DNA of 64,000 nt from Rariglobus sp041662485 (GCA_041662485.1 JBAZSJ010000001.1:1-64000); one strand, 5' to 3'; counted from the first letter of the stretch, positions 17,668 through 27,669 are shown. Made by a program: numbers and translations. Notes: generated from the sequence alone by a model not told the origin.

Positions 17668-19146
17668 TTAGGGAAGCGTGGTCGCGCCCATCAGGTAGCG
17701 GTCGCACTCGCGGGCGGCGGCGCGGCCTTCATTGATCGCCCACACGATCAGGCTTTGGCCGCGGCGACAGTCGCCGGCGGCGAACACGCCCGGCAGGTTC
17801 GTGGTGTGGACGTTGTGGTCGGCCTTGATGTTGCTGCGCGCGTCGGTGTCGAGCGAGAGGGCTTTGACGAGCGGCTGCTCCGGTCCGAGGAAACCCATCG
17901 CGAGCAACACGAGTTGCGCGGGGCGGGTCTTTTCGGTGCCGGGCTGCTCCTGGGGCACGAACTGGCCCTTCTCGTTCTTCGTCCACTTGATCTCGACGGT
18001 GACAAGCGACTCGACACGACCGGCGACGGCGGCGTTGAACTTTTTGACGGTGGTCAGATAGACACGCGGGTCGGCGCCGTAGCGGGCGGCGGCCTCTTCC
18101 TGGCCGTAGTCCATCTTGTAGGTCTTGGGCCACTCGGGCCAGGGATTGTCGGCCGTGCGCTCGAGCGGAGGCTTCGGGAGAATCTCGATCTGGGTGACGC
18201 TCTTGCAGCCGTGGCGGAGCGAGGTGCCCACGCAGTCGGTGCCGGTGTCGCCGCCGCCGATGACGATCACGTCCTTGTCTTTCGCTGAGATGGCCGGCGC
18301 GGCACCGGCCAGGACGGCCTTGGTGTTGTCGGTGAGGAACTCCATCGCGAAGTGCACGCCGGCGTGGGCGCGGCCCTCGATGGGCAGGTCGCGAGGCAAG
18401 GTGGCGCCGGTGCAGACGACGATGGCATCAAAATCCTTGCGGAGCTGCGCGGCGTCATGGGTGACGCCGATGTTGGCGTTGCACACAAACTTGATCCCCT
18501 CTTCTTCCATGAGGCGGATGCGGCGGAGAACGACCTTCTGTTTGTCCAACTTCATGTTGGGAATGCCATACATGAGAAGGCCGCCCGGACGGTCGGCGCG
18601 CTCGAACACGGTGACGGTGTGCCCGGAGGCATTGAGCTGAGCGGCGGCGGCGAGACCGGCGGGACCTGAGCCGATGACGGCGACTTTTTTGCCGGTGCGG
18701 CTGCGGGGAGCATTCGGAACGACCCAACCCTCTTCCCAGCCCTTCTCGATGATGGAATACTCGATGTTCTTGATCGTGACGGGCGGCGCGTTGATGCCGA
18801 GCACACAGGAGCCTTCGCACGGCGCGGGGCACACACGGCCGGTAAACTCGGGGAAGTTGTTCGTCTTGTGCAGACGGTCGAGCGCCTCGTGCCAGAGTCC
18901 GCGGAATACGAGGTCGTTGAACTCGGGGATCAGGTTGTTGACAGGGCAACCGGACGCCATGCCGCTGATGAGCTTGCCGGTGTGGCAGAACGGAACGCCG
19001 CAATCCATGCAGCGCGCGCCCTGGTTGCGAAGTTTTTTCTCCTCCATGTGGAGGTGGAACTCCTGGTAATCGCGCACGCGTTCGAGCGGCGGACGGTCGG
19101 CGGGGATTTCGCGGAGGTATTCGAGGAAGCCGGTGGGTTTGCCCAT
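17668..19146 (-). CDS. gltD: glutamate synthase small (beta) subunit
   Basis: A 492-residue GltD that takes electrons from NADPH through FAD and 4Fe-4S clusters to GltB. Cysteines 46, 49, 54 and 67 (CMDCGVPFC...GC) and 106, 110 and 114 (CPAPCEGSC) form the N-terminal Fe-S region. The FAD Rossmann motif VIGSGPAGLAAAA is at about 157-168 and the NADPH motif VIGGGDTGTDC near 290. Length and motifs match the family well. It lies 44 bp after gltB copy 1 and probably forms an operon with it. It is the only GltD in the window, so it may serve both GltB proteins. Confidence 0.95.
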   Translation of the reverse strand: MGKPTGFLEYLREIPADRPPLERVRDYQEFHLHMEEKKLRNQGARCMDCGVPFCHTGKLISGMASGCPVNNLIPEFNDLVFRGLWHEALDRLHKTNNFPEFTGRVCPAPCEGSCVLGINAPPVTIKNIEYSIIEKGWEEGWVVPNAPRSRTGKKVAVIGSGPAGLAAAAQLNASGHTVTVFERADRPGGLLMYGIPNMKLDKQKVVLRRIRLMEEEGIKFVCNANIGVTHDAAQLRKDFDAIVVCTGATLPRDLPIEGRAHAGVHFAMEFLTDNTKAVLAGAAPAISAKDKDVIVIGGGDTGTDCVGTSLRHGCKSVTQIEILPKPPLERTADNPWPEWPKTYKMDYGQEEAAARYGADPRVYLTTVKKFNAAVAGRVESLVTVEIKWTKNEKGQFVPQEQPGTEKTRPAQLVLLAMGFLGPEQPLVKALSLDTDARSNIKADHNVHTTNLPGVFAAGDCRRGQSLIVWAINEGRAAARECDRYLMGATTLP

Positions 19147-19190
19147 GGTCGGAAGAGTTTAAGTTGGAATTTTAAGTTTAAGGACCGGGC

Positions 19191-22100
19191 TTAGTTGCCA
19201 CCGACACGGGAGGTGTCGCGGGCGTTTTCCTCGAAGGCGGCCATGATGGCTTCGTCGCCGGTGAGACCCTGGGACTGCGCCTTCTCGATGCAGGCGAGCA
19301 TGCGCTTGTAATCCTTGGGCATGACCTTGACGAACTTAGGCAACAACGTGTCCCACGCGGCGAGCACTTCCTTCGCGCGGGCGCTGCCGGTGTGGTCGGC
19401 CTGGCGCTGGACGAGGGCGCGCAACTCGGCTTTCTCGGCGGCGCTCTCGATTGTTTCGAGGGCGACCATCGAAAGGTTCACGTTGCCCTTGAGCTGGTCG
19501 GCATCGTCGAGAACATAGGCGACGCCACCGGACATGCCTGCGGCGAAGTTGCGTCCGGTAGGACCGAGCACGACGACCTTGCCGCCCGTCATGTATTCGA
19601 GACCGTGGTCGCCCACGCCCTCGACGACGGCGCTGACGCCGGAGTTGCGCACGCCGAAACGCTCGCCGGCGCGGCCGCCGACGTAGAGTTCGCCGGCGGT
19701 CGCGCCGTAGAGGGCGACATTGCCGATGATGATGTTTTCGGAAGGCTTGAAGCCGGAGGCGGCGGGCGCGCGCACGATGATCTTGCCGCCGGAGAGACCT
19801 TTGCCGACGTAATCGTTGGCGTCGCCTTCGAGGCGGAAGGTCATGCCCTTCGGCATGAACGCGCCGAACGACTGGCCGGCGGAACCGGTGAAGCGGATGT
19901 CGATGGTGTCCTCGGGCAGGCCGGCGGCGCCGTATTTGCGGGTGACCTCGCTGCCGGTGATGGTGCCGACGACGCGGTGTATGTTCTTTACGGGCAGCTC
20001 GGCGATGACCTTCTCGCCGCGCTCGATGGCGGGGGCGCAAAGCTCGAGAAGCTTGGTGAGATCGAGGGATTTTTCGAGCCCGTGATCCTGCGCCTGCTGG
20101 CAGAAGCGGCCGACCTCGGGGCCGGCGTCGGGCGAGTAGAGCAGGCTGGAGAAGTCCATGCCCTTGGCCTTCCAGTGGGTGATGGCCTTGCGCGGCTCGA
20201 GGCGGTCGGTGCGGCCGATCATCTCCTCGATGGTGCGGAAGCCGAGCTGCGCCATGATCTCGCGGACCTCCTGCGCGATGAACGTCATGAAGTTCACGAC
20301 GTGCTCGGGCTTGCCGGTGTATTTTTCGCGGAGGCGCGGGTCCTGCGTGGCGACGCCGGTCGGACACGTATTCAGATGGCAAACACGCATCATGATGCAG
20401 CCGGTGGCGACGAGCGGCGCGGTGGCGAAGCCGAATTCCTCGGCGCCGAGCAGCGCGGCCATGATGACGTCGCGGCCGGTCTTGAGCTGGCCGTCGGTCT
20501 CGACCGCGATGCGCGAGCGGAGGTTGTTCAGCACGAGCGTCTGGTGGGTCTCGGCGAGGCCGAGTTCCCACGGGAGGCCGGCGTGCCAGATGGAATTCTG
20601 AGGGGAGGCGCCGGTGCCGCCGTCGTGTCCGGAGATGAGGACGACGTCGGCGTGGGCCTTGGCGACGCCCGCGGCGATGGTGCCGACGCCGACCTCGGCG
20701 ACGAGCTTCACGCTGATGCGGGCGCGGCGGTTGGCGTTCTTCAGATCGTGGATGAGTTCGGCGAGATCCTCGATGGAATAGATGTCATGGTGCGGCGGCG
20801 GGGAAATGAGGCCGACGCCGGCCGTGGTGTGACGGGTCTTGGCGACCCACGGATAAACCTTGGTGCCGGGGAGCTGGCCGCCTTCGCCGGGCTTCGCGCC
20901 CTGCGCCATCTTGATCTGGATTTCGCGGGCGTTGACCAGGTAGTGGCTTGTGACGCCGAAGCGGCCGGACGCGACCTGCTTGATGGCGGAGTTCCGCGAG
21001 TCGCCGTTGGGCAGCGGGGCGAAGCGTTCGGGATCTTCGCCGCCTTCGCCGGTGTTGGACTTGCCGCCGATGCGGTTCATCGCGATGGCGAGCGTCTCGT
21101 GCGCCTCCTTCGAGATGGAGCCGTAGGACATCGCGCCAGTCTTGAAGCGGGAGAGGATTTTTTCGACGGAGTCGACCTCCTCGATCGGAATGGCGTCCGA
21201 GGGCTTGAAATCGAGCATGCCGCGGAGCGTGCAGAGGTTCTTCGAAGTGTCGTTAACGAGGCCCGAGTAAGTCTTGAAGGTCTTGTAGTCGCCGGTGCGC
21301 ACGGACTTCTGCAGGGCGTGGATGGACTCGGGGTTGAACAGGTGGTATTCGCCGTCGCTGCGCCACTTGAACTGTCCGCCGGCGGGGAGAGCGTGGTCGT
21401 GGACGTTGCGGTCGCCGAAGGCGTCGCGGTGGCGCATGAGCACTTCCTGCGCGATGACATCGAGACCGATGCCGCCGACGCGGGATGGCGTCCACGTGAA
21501 GTAGTGGTCGATGACGTCCTGACGGAGGCCGACGGCCTCGAACACCTGGGCACCGCGGTAGCTCTGGATGGAGGAAATGCCCATCTTGGACATGACCTTC
21601 ACGACGCCCTTGGCCGCGGCCTTGACGAGGTTCTTGCAGGCGGTCTTGTGATCGACGCCGGGCAGGAGCCCCTCGTGGATCATCTCGTCGATGGTCTCGA
21701 ACGCGAGATACGGGTTGATGGCGCTGACGCCATAGCCGATGAGCAGCGCGAAGTGGTGGACCTGGCGGGCCTCGCCGGTTTCGAGAACGATGCTGACCTG
21801 GGTGCGGAGACCTTCGCGGATGAGATAGTGGTGCAGGCCGGCGACGGCGAGCAGCGCGGGGATCGGCGCGAGGTCGCGGGTGACGCCGCGATCGGAAAGG
21901 ATGAGGATGTTGACCTCGTTCTCCTCGATCTGGCGGCGCGCGAGGGCGCAAAGCTCCTCCATGGCCTTGGCGAGCCCCTCTTCGCCGCGGGAGACACGGA
22001 AGAGGACGGGCAACACGTCGACCTTGAGGCCGGGGAGCTGCATGCGGCGGATCTTGCCGAACTCCTCGTTGGTGAGAATGGGCCAGTCGAGCTCGACGCG

Positions 22101-23825
22101 GCGGCAGGAAGCGGCGCCCGGATGGAGGAGGTTGCCCTCGGAGCCAAGACGCGTCTCGGCGGAGGTGATGATCTCCTCGCGGATGCAGTCGATGGGGGGA
22201 TTGGTGACCTGCGCGAAGAGCTGCTTGAAATAATCGTAGAGCAGGCGCGGCTTGTTGGAGAGGACGGCGAGGGGCGTGTCGTTGCCCATCGAGCCGACGC
22301 CCTCGACGCCGTCGCGAGCCATGGGAGTGAGGATGGCGCGTTCGTCCTCGTGGGTGTAACCGAAGGCGAGCTGGCGCTGCTGGAGCGTGTCGCGGCCGGG
22401 AACGGGCAGGTCGGGCGCGGCGGGCAGGTCGGCGAGGTGGACGAGATGCTGGCCGAGCCAGTCGCGGTAGGGGAACTCGGCGGCGAGCTGGCGCTTGATC
22501 TCCTCGTCGGGGACGATGCGTCCCTGCACGGTATCGACCAAAAACATACGTCCGGGCTGGAGGCGGCCTTTTTCGACGACGTCGGCGGCGGGGATGTCGA
22601 GCACGCCGGCCTCGGAGGCGAGGATGACGAGACCGGCCTTGGTGACGTAATAGCGGGCGGGGCGAAGGCCGTTGCGATCAAGGACGGCGCCGATGCAGTG
22701 GCCGTCGGTGAACGTCATGGCGGCGGGGCCGTCCCACGGCTCCATGAGGCACGCGTGGTATTGGTAGAAGGCGCGGCGGGCGTCGTCCATGGTCCCGTGG
22801 TAGGACCAGGGCTCGGGGATCATCATCATGACCGCGTGCGGCAGGGAGCGGCCGGCGAGGTGGAGGAGCTCAAGCGTGTTGTCGAACATCGCCGAGTCGC
22901 TGCCGTTGGGATTGATGACGGGAAGGATCTTCTGGATGTCGTCGCCGAAGGCGTCTGAGACGAAGTGGGCCTGGCGGGCGTGCATCCAGTTGATGTTGCC
23001 GCGGAGGGTGTTGATCTCGCCGTTGTGGGCGACGTAGCGGTAGGGGTGAGCGCGATCCCAGCTCGGGAAGGTGTTGGTCGAGAAACGCGAGTGGACCAGC
23101 GCGATGGCGGTGGCCATGAGCGGGTTCTGAAGGTCCGGGAAATACGTGGCGAGCTGCGTGGTGAGCAGCATGCCCTTATATACCAGCGTGCGGGACGAAA
23201 GACTGGGCAGATACCAGGTCTCGGCGCCGAGGAAGCCTTCTTCGCGGAGTTCGGTGGTGGCGCGCTTGCGGATGACGTAGAGCTTGCGCTCGAAGGCGAG
23301 TTCGGTGGTCAGGTCGGCGGCGCGACCGATGAAAATCTGGCGGATGAACGGCTCGCTGGCCTTGGCGGTTTCGCCGAGGGAGGCGTTGTCGGTGGGAACG
23401 GTGCGCCAGCCGAGGAACGTCTGGCCCTCGCTCTGGATGATCTGGGCGAACTTCTCCTCGAGCTTGCGGCGGTGCGTAGCGTTGCGCGGCAGGAAAACGA
23501 GGCCGGTGCCGTAAGCGCCGACGGCGGGGAGCGTGATGCGGGCCTTTTTGGCGACCTCGACACAGAAGGCGTGAGGCACCTGCAACAGGATGCCGGCGCC
23601 GTCACCGGTGTTGGGTTCGCTGCCGGCGGCGCCGCGGTGGTCGAGATTTTCAAGGATCTGGATGCCTTGGCGGAGGATCTCGTGGGTGGCGCGGCCTTTC
23701 AGGTCGGCGACGAAACCGACGCCACAGGCATCATGCTCGAACCAAGGATCGTAAAGACCCTGCTTGGCCGGACGGACGGCGGCGGTGGCAAGGGAGGGCT
23801 GGGAGGAAGAACAGGGAATATTCAC
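19191..23825 (-). CDS. gltB: glutamate synthase large (alpha) subunit, copy 1
   Basis: A 1,544-residue GltB with amidotransferase nucleophile Cys34 (FEHDACGVGF), so the predicted propeptide is longer than in copy 2. The central domain, FMN/synthase domain with the 3Fe-4S motif C-x5-C-x4-C (CIMMRVCHLNTCPTG, near residue 1145) and C-terminal beta-helix are intact. It is directly followed by gltD and is therefore the likely main partner. The 5' region (23847-23862) contains a CTGCGG-AAAA-CCGCAG stem-loop of unknown role. The start ATG at 23825 is the only good one. Confidence 0.95.
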   Translation of the reverse strand: MNIPCSSSQPSLATAAVRPAKQGLYDPWFEHDACGVGFVADLKGRATHEILRQGIQILENLDHRGAAGSEPNTGDGAGILLQVPHAFCVEVAKKARITLPAVGAYGTGLVFLPRNATHRRKLEEKFAQIIQSEGQTFLGWRTVPTDNASLGETAKASEPFIRQIFIGRAADLTTELAFERKLYVIRKRATTELREEGFLGAETWYLPSLSSRTLVYKGMLLTTQLATYFPDLQNPLMATAIALVHSRFSTNTFPSWDRAHPYRYVAHNGEINTLRGNINWMHARQAHFVSDAFGDDIQKILPVINPNGSDSAMFDNTLELLHLAGRSLPHAVMMMIPEPWSYHGTMDDARRAFYQYHACLMEPWDGPAAMTFTDGHCIGAVLDRNGLRPARYYVTKAGLVILASEAGVLDIPAADVVEKGRLQPGRMFLVDTVQGRIVPDEEIKRQLAAEFPYRDWLGQHLVHLADLPAAPDLPVPGRDTLQQRQLAFGYTHEDERAILTPMARDGVEGVGSMGNDTPLAVLSNKPRLLYDYFKQLFAQVTNPPIDCIREEIITSAETRLGSEGNLLHPGAASCRRVELDWPILTNEEFGKIRRMQLPGLKVDVLPVLFRVSRGEEGLAKAMEELCALARRQIEENEVNILILSDRGVTRDLAPIPALLAVAGLHHYLIREGLRTQVSIVLETGEARQVHHFALLIGYGVSAINPYLAFETIDEMIHEGLLPGVDHKTACKNLVKAAAKGVVKVMSKMGISSIQSYRGAQVFEAVGLRQDVIDHYFTWTPSRVGGIGLDVIAQEVLMRHRDAFGDRNVHDHALPAGGQFKWRSDGEYHLFNPESIHALQKSVRTGDYKTFKTYSGLVNDTSKNLCTLRGMLDFKPSDAIPIEEVDSVEKILSRFKTGAMSYGSISKEAHETLAIAMNRIGGKSNTGEGGEDPERFAPLPNGDSRNSAIKQVASGRFGVTSHYLVNAREIQIKMAQGAKPGEGGQLPGTKVYPWVAKTRHTTAGVGLISPPPHHDIYSIEDLAELIHDLKNANRRARISVKLVAEVGVGTIAAGVAKAHADVVLISGHDGGTGASPQNSIWHAGLPWELGLAETHQTLVLNNLRSRIAVETDGQLKTGRDVIMAALLGAEEFGFATAPLVATGCIMMRVCHLNTCPTGVATQDPRLREKYTGKPEHVVNFMTFIAQEVREIMAQLGFRTIEEMIGRTDRLEPRKAITHWKAKGMDFSSLLYSPDAGPEVGRFCQQAQDHGLEKSLDLTKLLELCAPAIERGEKVIAELPVKNIHRVVGTITGSEVTRKYGAAGLPEDTIDIRFTGSAGQSFGAFMPKGMTFRLEGDANDYVGKGLSGGKIIVRAPAASGFKPSENIIIGNVALYGATAGELYVGGRAGERFGVRNSGVSAVVEGVGDHGLEYMTGGKVVVLGPTGRNFAAGMSGGVAYVLDDADQLKGNVNLSMVALETIESAAEKAELRALVQRQADHTGSARAKEVLAAWDTLLPKFVKVMPKDYKRMLACIEKAQSQGLTGDEAIMAAFEENARDTSRVGGN

Positions 23826-23926
23826 GAGAAAATCGGACTAGTTGAGCTGCGGAAAACCGCAGGGGGAAAAATTAATGTTTTGGCGCGAAGAGGGTATTAG
23901 CTCGGTTCCTGACGGCTATCGGGGGC

Positions 23927-23958
23927 AAAAAAAGCGGCCTCCATCACGAGGCCGCTTT
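23927..23958 (-). terminator. rho-independent terminator of the glutaredoxin-like gene
   Basis: On the minus strand a 10-bp stem (AAAGCGGCCT with AGGCCGCTTT, 8-nt loop) is followed by a run of seven T. It lies 31 bp beyond the stop codon of the gene at 23989 and upstream of gltB. Confidence 0.85.
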
Positions 23959-23988
23959 AAAAGTGATCCGGAACCGGGCGGCCACGCC

Positions 23989-24324
23989 TTAGAAAAAGCG
24001 GATCGTTTTCGTGGCCATTTTGGCGTGTTCCTCGTCGGAACAGCCGGCATTGAGCGGCGCGTCGACGGGCTTGGTATTGGCTTTCACCAAGTCATTGGAG
24101 ATGAGATAGTTTTCAACCTCTTCGCCGGAGATGTCGGCCAGCATCACGCCATCGATTTCGACGCAGGGAGAGAGGGGTTGGCCCGACTTCCGCACCATCT
24201 CCGCGTAGTTGTCGCGGTTGTTGATGATGTCGATGTCCTCGAAGGGCAGGCTGTATTTGCGCATGATCGTGCGAACACCATTGGACCAGCCACAGGACGG
24301 TTTGAGATAGGCTTTTATTTTCAT
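23989..24324 (-). CDS. glutaredoxin-like protein with CxxS active site
   Basis: A 111-residue thioredoxin-fold protein: MKIKAYLKPSCGWSNG places the redox site C11-G-W-S14 at the first helix, the cis-proline segment is QPLSPCVEIDG and the C-terminal helix is SGEEVENYLISND. With only one cysteine in the motif it should act by a monothiol mechanism, or bind iron-sulfur clusters as CGFS glutaredoxins do, although CGWS is not the canonical CGFS. A further Cys near residue 94 follows the core domain. It stands as a single gene with its own terminator. Confidence 0.8.
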   Translation of the reverse strand: MKIKAYLKPSCGWSNGVRTIMRKYSLPFEDIDIINNRDNYAEMVRKSGQPLSPCVEIDGVMLADISGEEVENYLISNDLVKANTKPVDAPLNAGCSDEEHAKMATKTIRFF

Positions 24325-24550
24325 GCGTTGAACAAACTTAAGACGGAAAACAGTGCAACTTAAAGGAACAGCTTTGGGGCGTTCAAGCGAAAGGTTCGTT
24401 TTTTAAGGCGTTTTACGGACCAATGCGCGACCGGTCTGCGCATGCAACCGCATCGCGACAGCACGCGTTGCCCCAAGATGCCGTTTGAGATTTGACCCAT
24501 AGCCGCCACGCTCCCGCCCTCTTGCCGTCGACGCCTTTAACCGTTCACAG

Positions 24551-24916
24551 ATGAAAACCATCCTTCTTCTCACCCTCTCGAATATCTTCATGACCATCGC
24601 CTGGTATGGGCAGTTGAAACTCAAATTCTTCGAAGGGCGGTCGATCATCTTCGTTATTCTCGCATCCTGGGGCATCGCCTTCCTGGAGTATTGCTTCATG
24701 GTCCCGGCCAACCGCATTGGCTACCAGAGCGGTGCTTACACCGGCTACCAGCTCAAGGTCATCCAAGAGGTGATCACACTCGGCGTCTTCGTGGTCTTCG
24801 CCTGGTTTGTGCTCAAGGAAAAGCTCACCTGGAATTACGCCGTAAGCTTCGCGCTGATCCTCGGGGCCGTCTATTTCGCCGTGGCGTTCAAACCCTCCCC
24901 GACAGGCGGCCACTGA
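24551..24916 (+). CDS. DUF486 (DMT_6) small membrane protein
   Basis: A 121-residue protein with four predicted transmembrane helices (about 3-20, 30-52, 70-90 and 95-112). The signature EYCFMVPANRIGYQSGAYTG followed by YQLKVIQEVI is typical of DUF486, a drug/metabolite-transporter-related family with no established substrate. Length is normal for the family. It is divergent from the glutaredoxin-like gene; the 226-bp gap between them must hold both promoters. Confidence 0.85.
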   Translation: MKTILLLTLSNIFMTIAWYGQLKLKFFEGRSIIFVILASWGIAFLEYCFMVPANRIGYQSGAYTGYQLKVIQEVITLGVFVVFAWFVLKEKLTWNYAVSFALILGAVYFAVAFKPSPTGGH

Positions 24917-25087
24917 CGCCTCCTCCCCCCCTGCCCTGCGAAAAATCTCCGCGCGCCTTAACGGTGGGCTTGCTTCCCCGCGCAACCCCGCTTCACGTTT
25001 TGCCAACAGTTTTAGTTTTCGCCGGCATCAGCACTCCGGCCTCTTTTCCCAACAACATACGTCCCTCAGCCCTAACGCACCATCATC

Positions 25088-26170
25088 ATGTCCAAAGCCG
25101 CTCCCGCCAAAACCTCCGCCGCCCCCGCCGTCACTACCGTCGATCCCGCCGCCCGCAAGAACGTCGAACTCGCCGTCAGCGCCATCACCAAACAATTCGG
25201 CGAAGGCTCGATCATGCGCCTTGGCGACAACCACAAGATGACCGTTGAGACCGTCTCCACCGGCTCGCTCGCCATCGACCTCTGCCTCGGTGGCAAAGGC
25301 CTCCCCCGCGGTCGCATCATCGAAATCTACGGACCCGAATCCTCCGGTAAAACCACCTTCTGTCTCAGCGTCATCGCCGAGGCCCAGAAACGCGGCGGTC
25401 TCGCCGCCTTCATCGACGTCGAACACGCCCTCGACCCGAAATACGCCCGCGTCGTCGGCGTGAAATTGGACGACCTCCTCGTCTCCCAGCCCGATTCCGG
25501 CGAAGACGCGCTCAACATCACCGAGACGCTCATCCGCTCCAACGCCATCGACGTCATCGTCATCGATTCCGTCGCCGCCCTCATCACCAAGGCCGAGCTC
25601 GACGGCCAGATGGGCGACATGACCATGGGCAGCCAGGCGCGCCTCATGTCGCAGGCCATGCGCCGCCTCACCGCCGTCGTCAGCAAGACGAAGTGCATCT
25701 GTATTTTCACGAATCAGATTCGCGAAAAGATCGGCGTCATGTTCGGCAGCCCCGAGACCACCTCCGGCGGACGCGCGCTGAAGTTTTTCTCCTCCATCCG
25801 CATCGACATCCGCCGCAAGGACCAGATCAAGACGCCCGACGGCAAGATCATCGGCAACCGCACCAAGATCAAGGTCGTCAAAAACAAGGTCGCCCCGCCC
25901 TTCACCGAGTGCGAGTTCGACATCATGTATGACGAGGGCATCTCGAAGACCGGCTCGATCATCGACCTCGGCATCGAGCACAAGATCCTCGAAAAGAAAG
26001 GCGCGTGGATATCCTTCGAGGGCGAACTCGTCGGCCAGGGCCGTGACGCCGCCAAGCAGGCCGTGAAGGACAATCCCGCCCTCGCGGACAAACTCACCAA
26101 GGCGATCATGGACAAGGTCACCGTCACGGGCGGCACCGCCGTGACCGGCACCGCGCCGGCCGCCGAGTAG
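25088..26170 (+). CDS. recA: recombinase RecA
   Basis: A 360-residue RecA that forms filaments on single-stranded DNA, catalyses strand exchange and stimulates LexA autocleavage. Visible are the Walker A motif GPESSGKT (82-89), Walker B region VIVIDSVAAL, the DNA-binding loop segments (GDMTMGSQARLMSQAMR and TNQIREKIGVMFGSPE) and the C-terminal domain. The N-terminus has a slightly long A/P-rich leader. I found no clear LexA box in the 170 bp upstream. A strong terminator follows. Confidence 0.98.
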   Translation: MSKAAPAKTSAAPAVTTVDPAARKNVELAVSAITKQFGEGSIMRLGDNHKMTVETVSTGSLAIDLCLGGKGLPRGRIIEIYGPESSGKTTFCLSVIAEAQKRGGLAAFIDVEHALDPKYARVVGVKLDDLLVSQPDSGEDALNITETLIRSNAIDVIVIDSVAALITKAELDGQMGDMTMGSQARLMSQAMRRLTAVVSKTKCICIFTNQIREKIGVMFGSPETTSGGRALKFFSSIRIDIRRKDQIKTPDGKIIGNRTKIKVVKNKVAPPFTECEFDIMYDEGISKTGSIIDLGIEHKILEKKGAWISFEGELVGQGRDAAKQAVKDNPALADKLTKAIMDKVTVTGGTAVTGTAPAAE

Positions 26171-26203
26171 TTTATAAACAACTACGCGATTCCTTCGCCC
26201 CCA

Positions 26204-26236
26204 AAGCCCCGGCGCGGATGCGCCGGGGCTTTTTTG
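26204..26236 (+). terminator. rho-independent terminator of recA
   Basis: AAAGCCCCGGCGC (26204-26216), a 4-nt loop and GCGCCGGGGCTTT (26221-26233) are followed by further T. The hairpin starts 33 bp after the recA stop codon. Confidence 0.92.
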
Positions 26237-26316
26237 CGGCCGACATCCGGCCTGCCCCGCTGCGGCGACTGGCATTTCGTTTTGCTTTCAAGCGCGCGGC
26301 CCGTTGCCTAGGCGGA

Positions 26317-27669
26317 ATGTCCGCCGAAACCATCGCCGCCCTCGCCACGCCCGTCGGCACCGCCGCCCTCGCGGTGGTGCGCGCCAGCGGCCCTGATTGC
26401 GCGCGACTGGCCGCAGACATCTTCGGCTCCACTCCCCCGCCCCGCATCGCCACCCACGCCGACTACCGCGACGCCGACGGCCAACTGCTCGACGATGTCG
26501 TGGTCACCTACTACGCCGGCCCCCGCTCCTACACGGGCGAAGATATCCTTGAAGTCTCCTGTCACGGAAACCCGTTTCTAGCTCAAACTATTCTTCAAGA
26601 TTTACTTAACCGTGGTTGTCGGGCCGCAACCGCCGGTGAGTTTAGCCGCCGGGCCTTCGTTAACGGTCGCATGGATCTGAGCCAGGCCGAGGCCGTGATG
26701 GATCTCATTCACGCCCGCAGCGAACGCGCCCTCACCGCCGCCAACCAACAGCTGCGCGGAAGCCTCGGACGGCACATGCACGACCTCACTGAAGGCCTTC
26801 TCCTCGTGCTCGCCCGCGTGGAGGCTTACATCGACTTTCCCGACGAAGATCTCCCCAACGAGGACCGACGCGTCGCCCAAGATGAACTGACCCGCGTTCT
26901 ACGTGGAACCGAGCGCCTGCTCGCCACCAGCCGCTACGGCGAACTCCTCCGCGACGGCGTGAAAACCATCATCATCGGCGAGCCCAACGCCGGCAAAAGC
27001 AGCCTTCTCAATCGCCTCGTCGGCCATGATCGCGCCCTCGTCAGTCCGGAGCCCGGAACCACTCGTGATTTCATCGAAGAACGCCTCATTCTCGGCCCCC
27101 ACTGCCTGCGCCTGATAGACACCGCCGGCCTCAACCCCACTCCCGCCGCCTTGGAGAAGCTGGGCATGGCGAAAACCTTGGAGCGCGCCACCGAAGCCGA
27201 CCTTTTTCTCTGGGTCGTTGACGCCACCCGACCCTGCCCGACCCTGCCCGCCGAAATCGCCGCCCGCCTGATGCCGGCAAATACCCTCGTGTTGCTCAAT
27301 AAACACGACCTCCTCGCGGATCTCCCCCCTGTCGCCCAGCCGCCACCCACCCTGCCCCGCCTGCCCGTATCCGCCTTGACCGGAACCGGGTTTGACGCCC
27401 TCACCGACGCAATCATCCGCCACGCCGAGGCCTTTCGCCAAGACCAAGGCGAAGACCTCATCGCCATCAACAGCCGCCACGCCGACGCCCTGCGCCGCGC
27501 CCGCGAAGGCCTGGAAGCCGCCCTCGCCAAGCTCACCGCCAATGGCCCTACGGAGCTGCTTGCCAGTGACCTCCGCAGTGCGCTCGACGCCTTCGGCGAG
27601 ATCGCCGGGAAAATTGATAACGAGCGCATGCTCGATCACCTATTCTCCACCTTCTGTATCGGTAAATAA
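26317..27669 (+). CDS. mnmE: tRNA uridine-5-carboxymethylaminomethyl modification GTPase MnmE
   Basis: A 450-residue MnmE that works with MnmG to modify U34 of certain tRNAs. The N-terminal tetrahydrofolate-binding domain (MSAETIAALATPVGTAALAV), helical domain, inserted Ras-like G domain (GEPNAGKSSLLNRL, then DTAGL and NKHD) and the C-terminal FCIGK signature with its functional cysteine are all present. I chose the ATG at 26317; the upstream in-frame ATG at 26218 lies in the recA terminator. Its stop overlaps the mnmG start by one base (TAATG), so the two partner proteins are probably translationally coupled. Confidence 0.97.
   Translation: MSAETIAALATPVGTAALAVVRASGPDCARLAADIFGSTPPPRIATHADYRDADGQLLDDVVVTYYAGPRSYTGEDILEVSCHGNPFLAQTILQDLLNRGCRAATAGEFSRRAFVNGRMDLSQAEAVMDLIHARSERALTAANQQLRGSLGRHMHDLTEGLLLVLARVEAYIDFPDEDLPNEDRRVAQDELTRVLRGTERLLATSRYGELLRDGVKTIIIGEPNAGKSSLLNRLVGHDRALVSPEPGTTRDFIEERLILGPHCLRLIDTAGLNPTPAALEKLGMAKTLERATEADLFLWVVDATRPCPTLPAEIAARLMPANTLVLLNKHDLLADLPPVAQPPPTLPRLPVSALTGTGFDALTDAIIRHAEAFRQDQGEDLIAINSRHADALRRAREGLEAALAKLTANGPTELLASDLRSALDAFGEIAGKIDNERMLDHLFSTFCIGK

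Noticed and set aside
19392..22958. Long plus-strand open frame antisense to gltB copy 1
   Set aside because: Same shadow effect; the minus-strand product is a full GltB.
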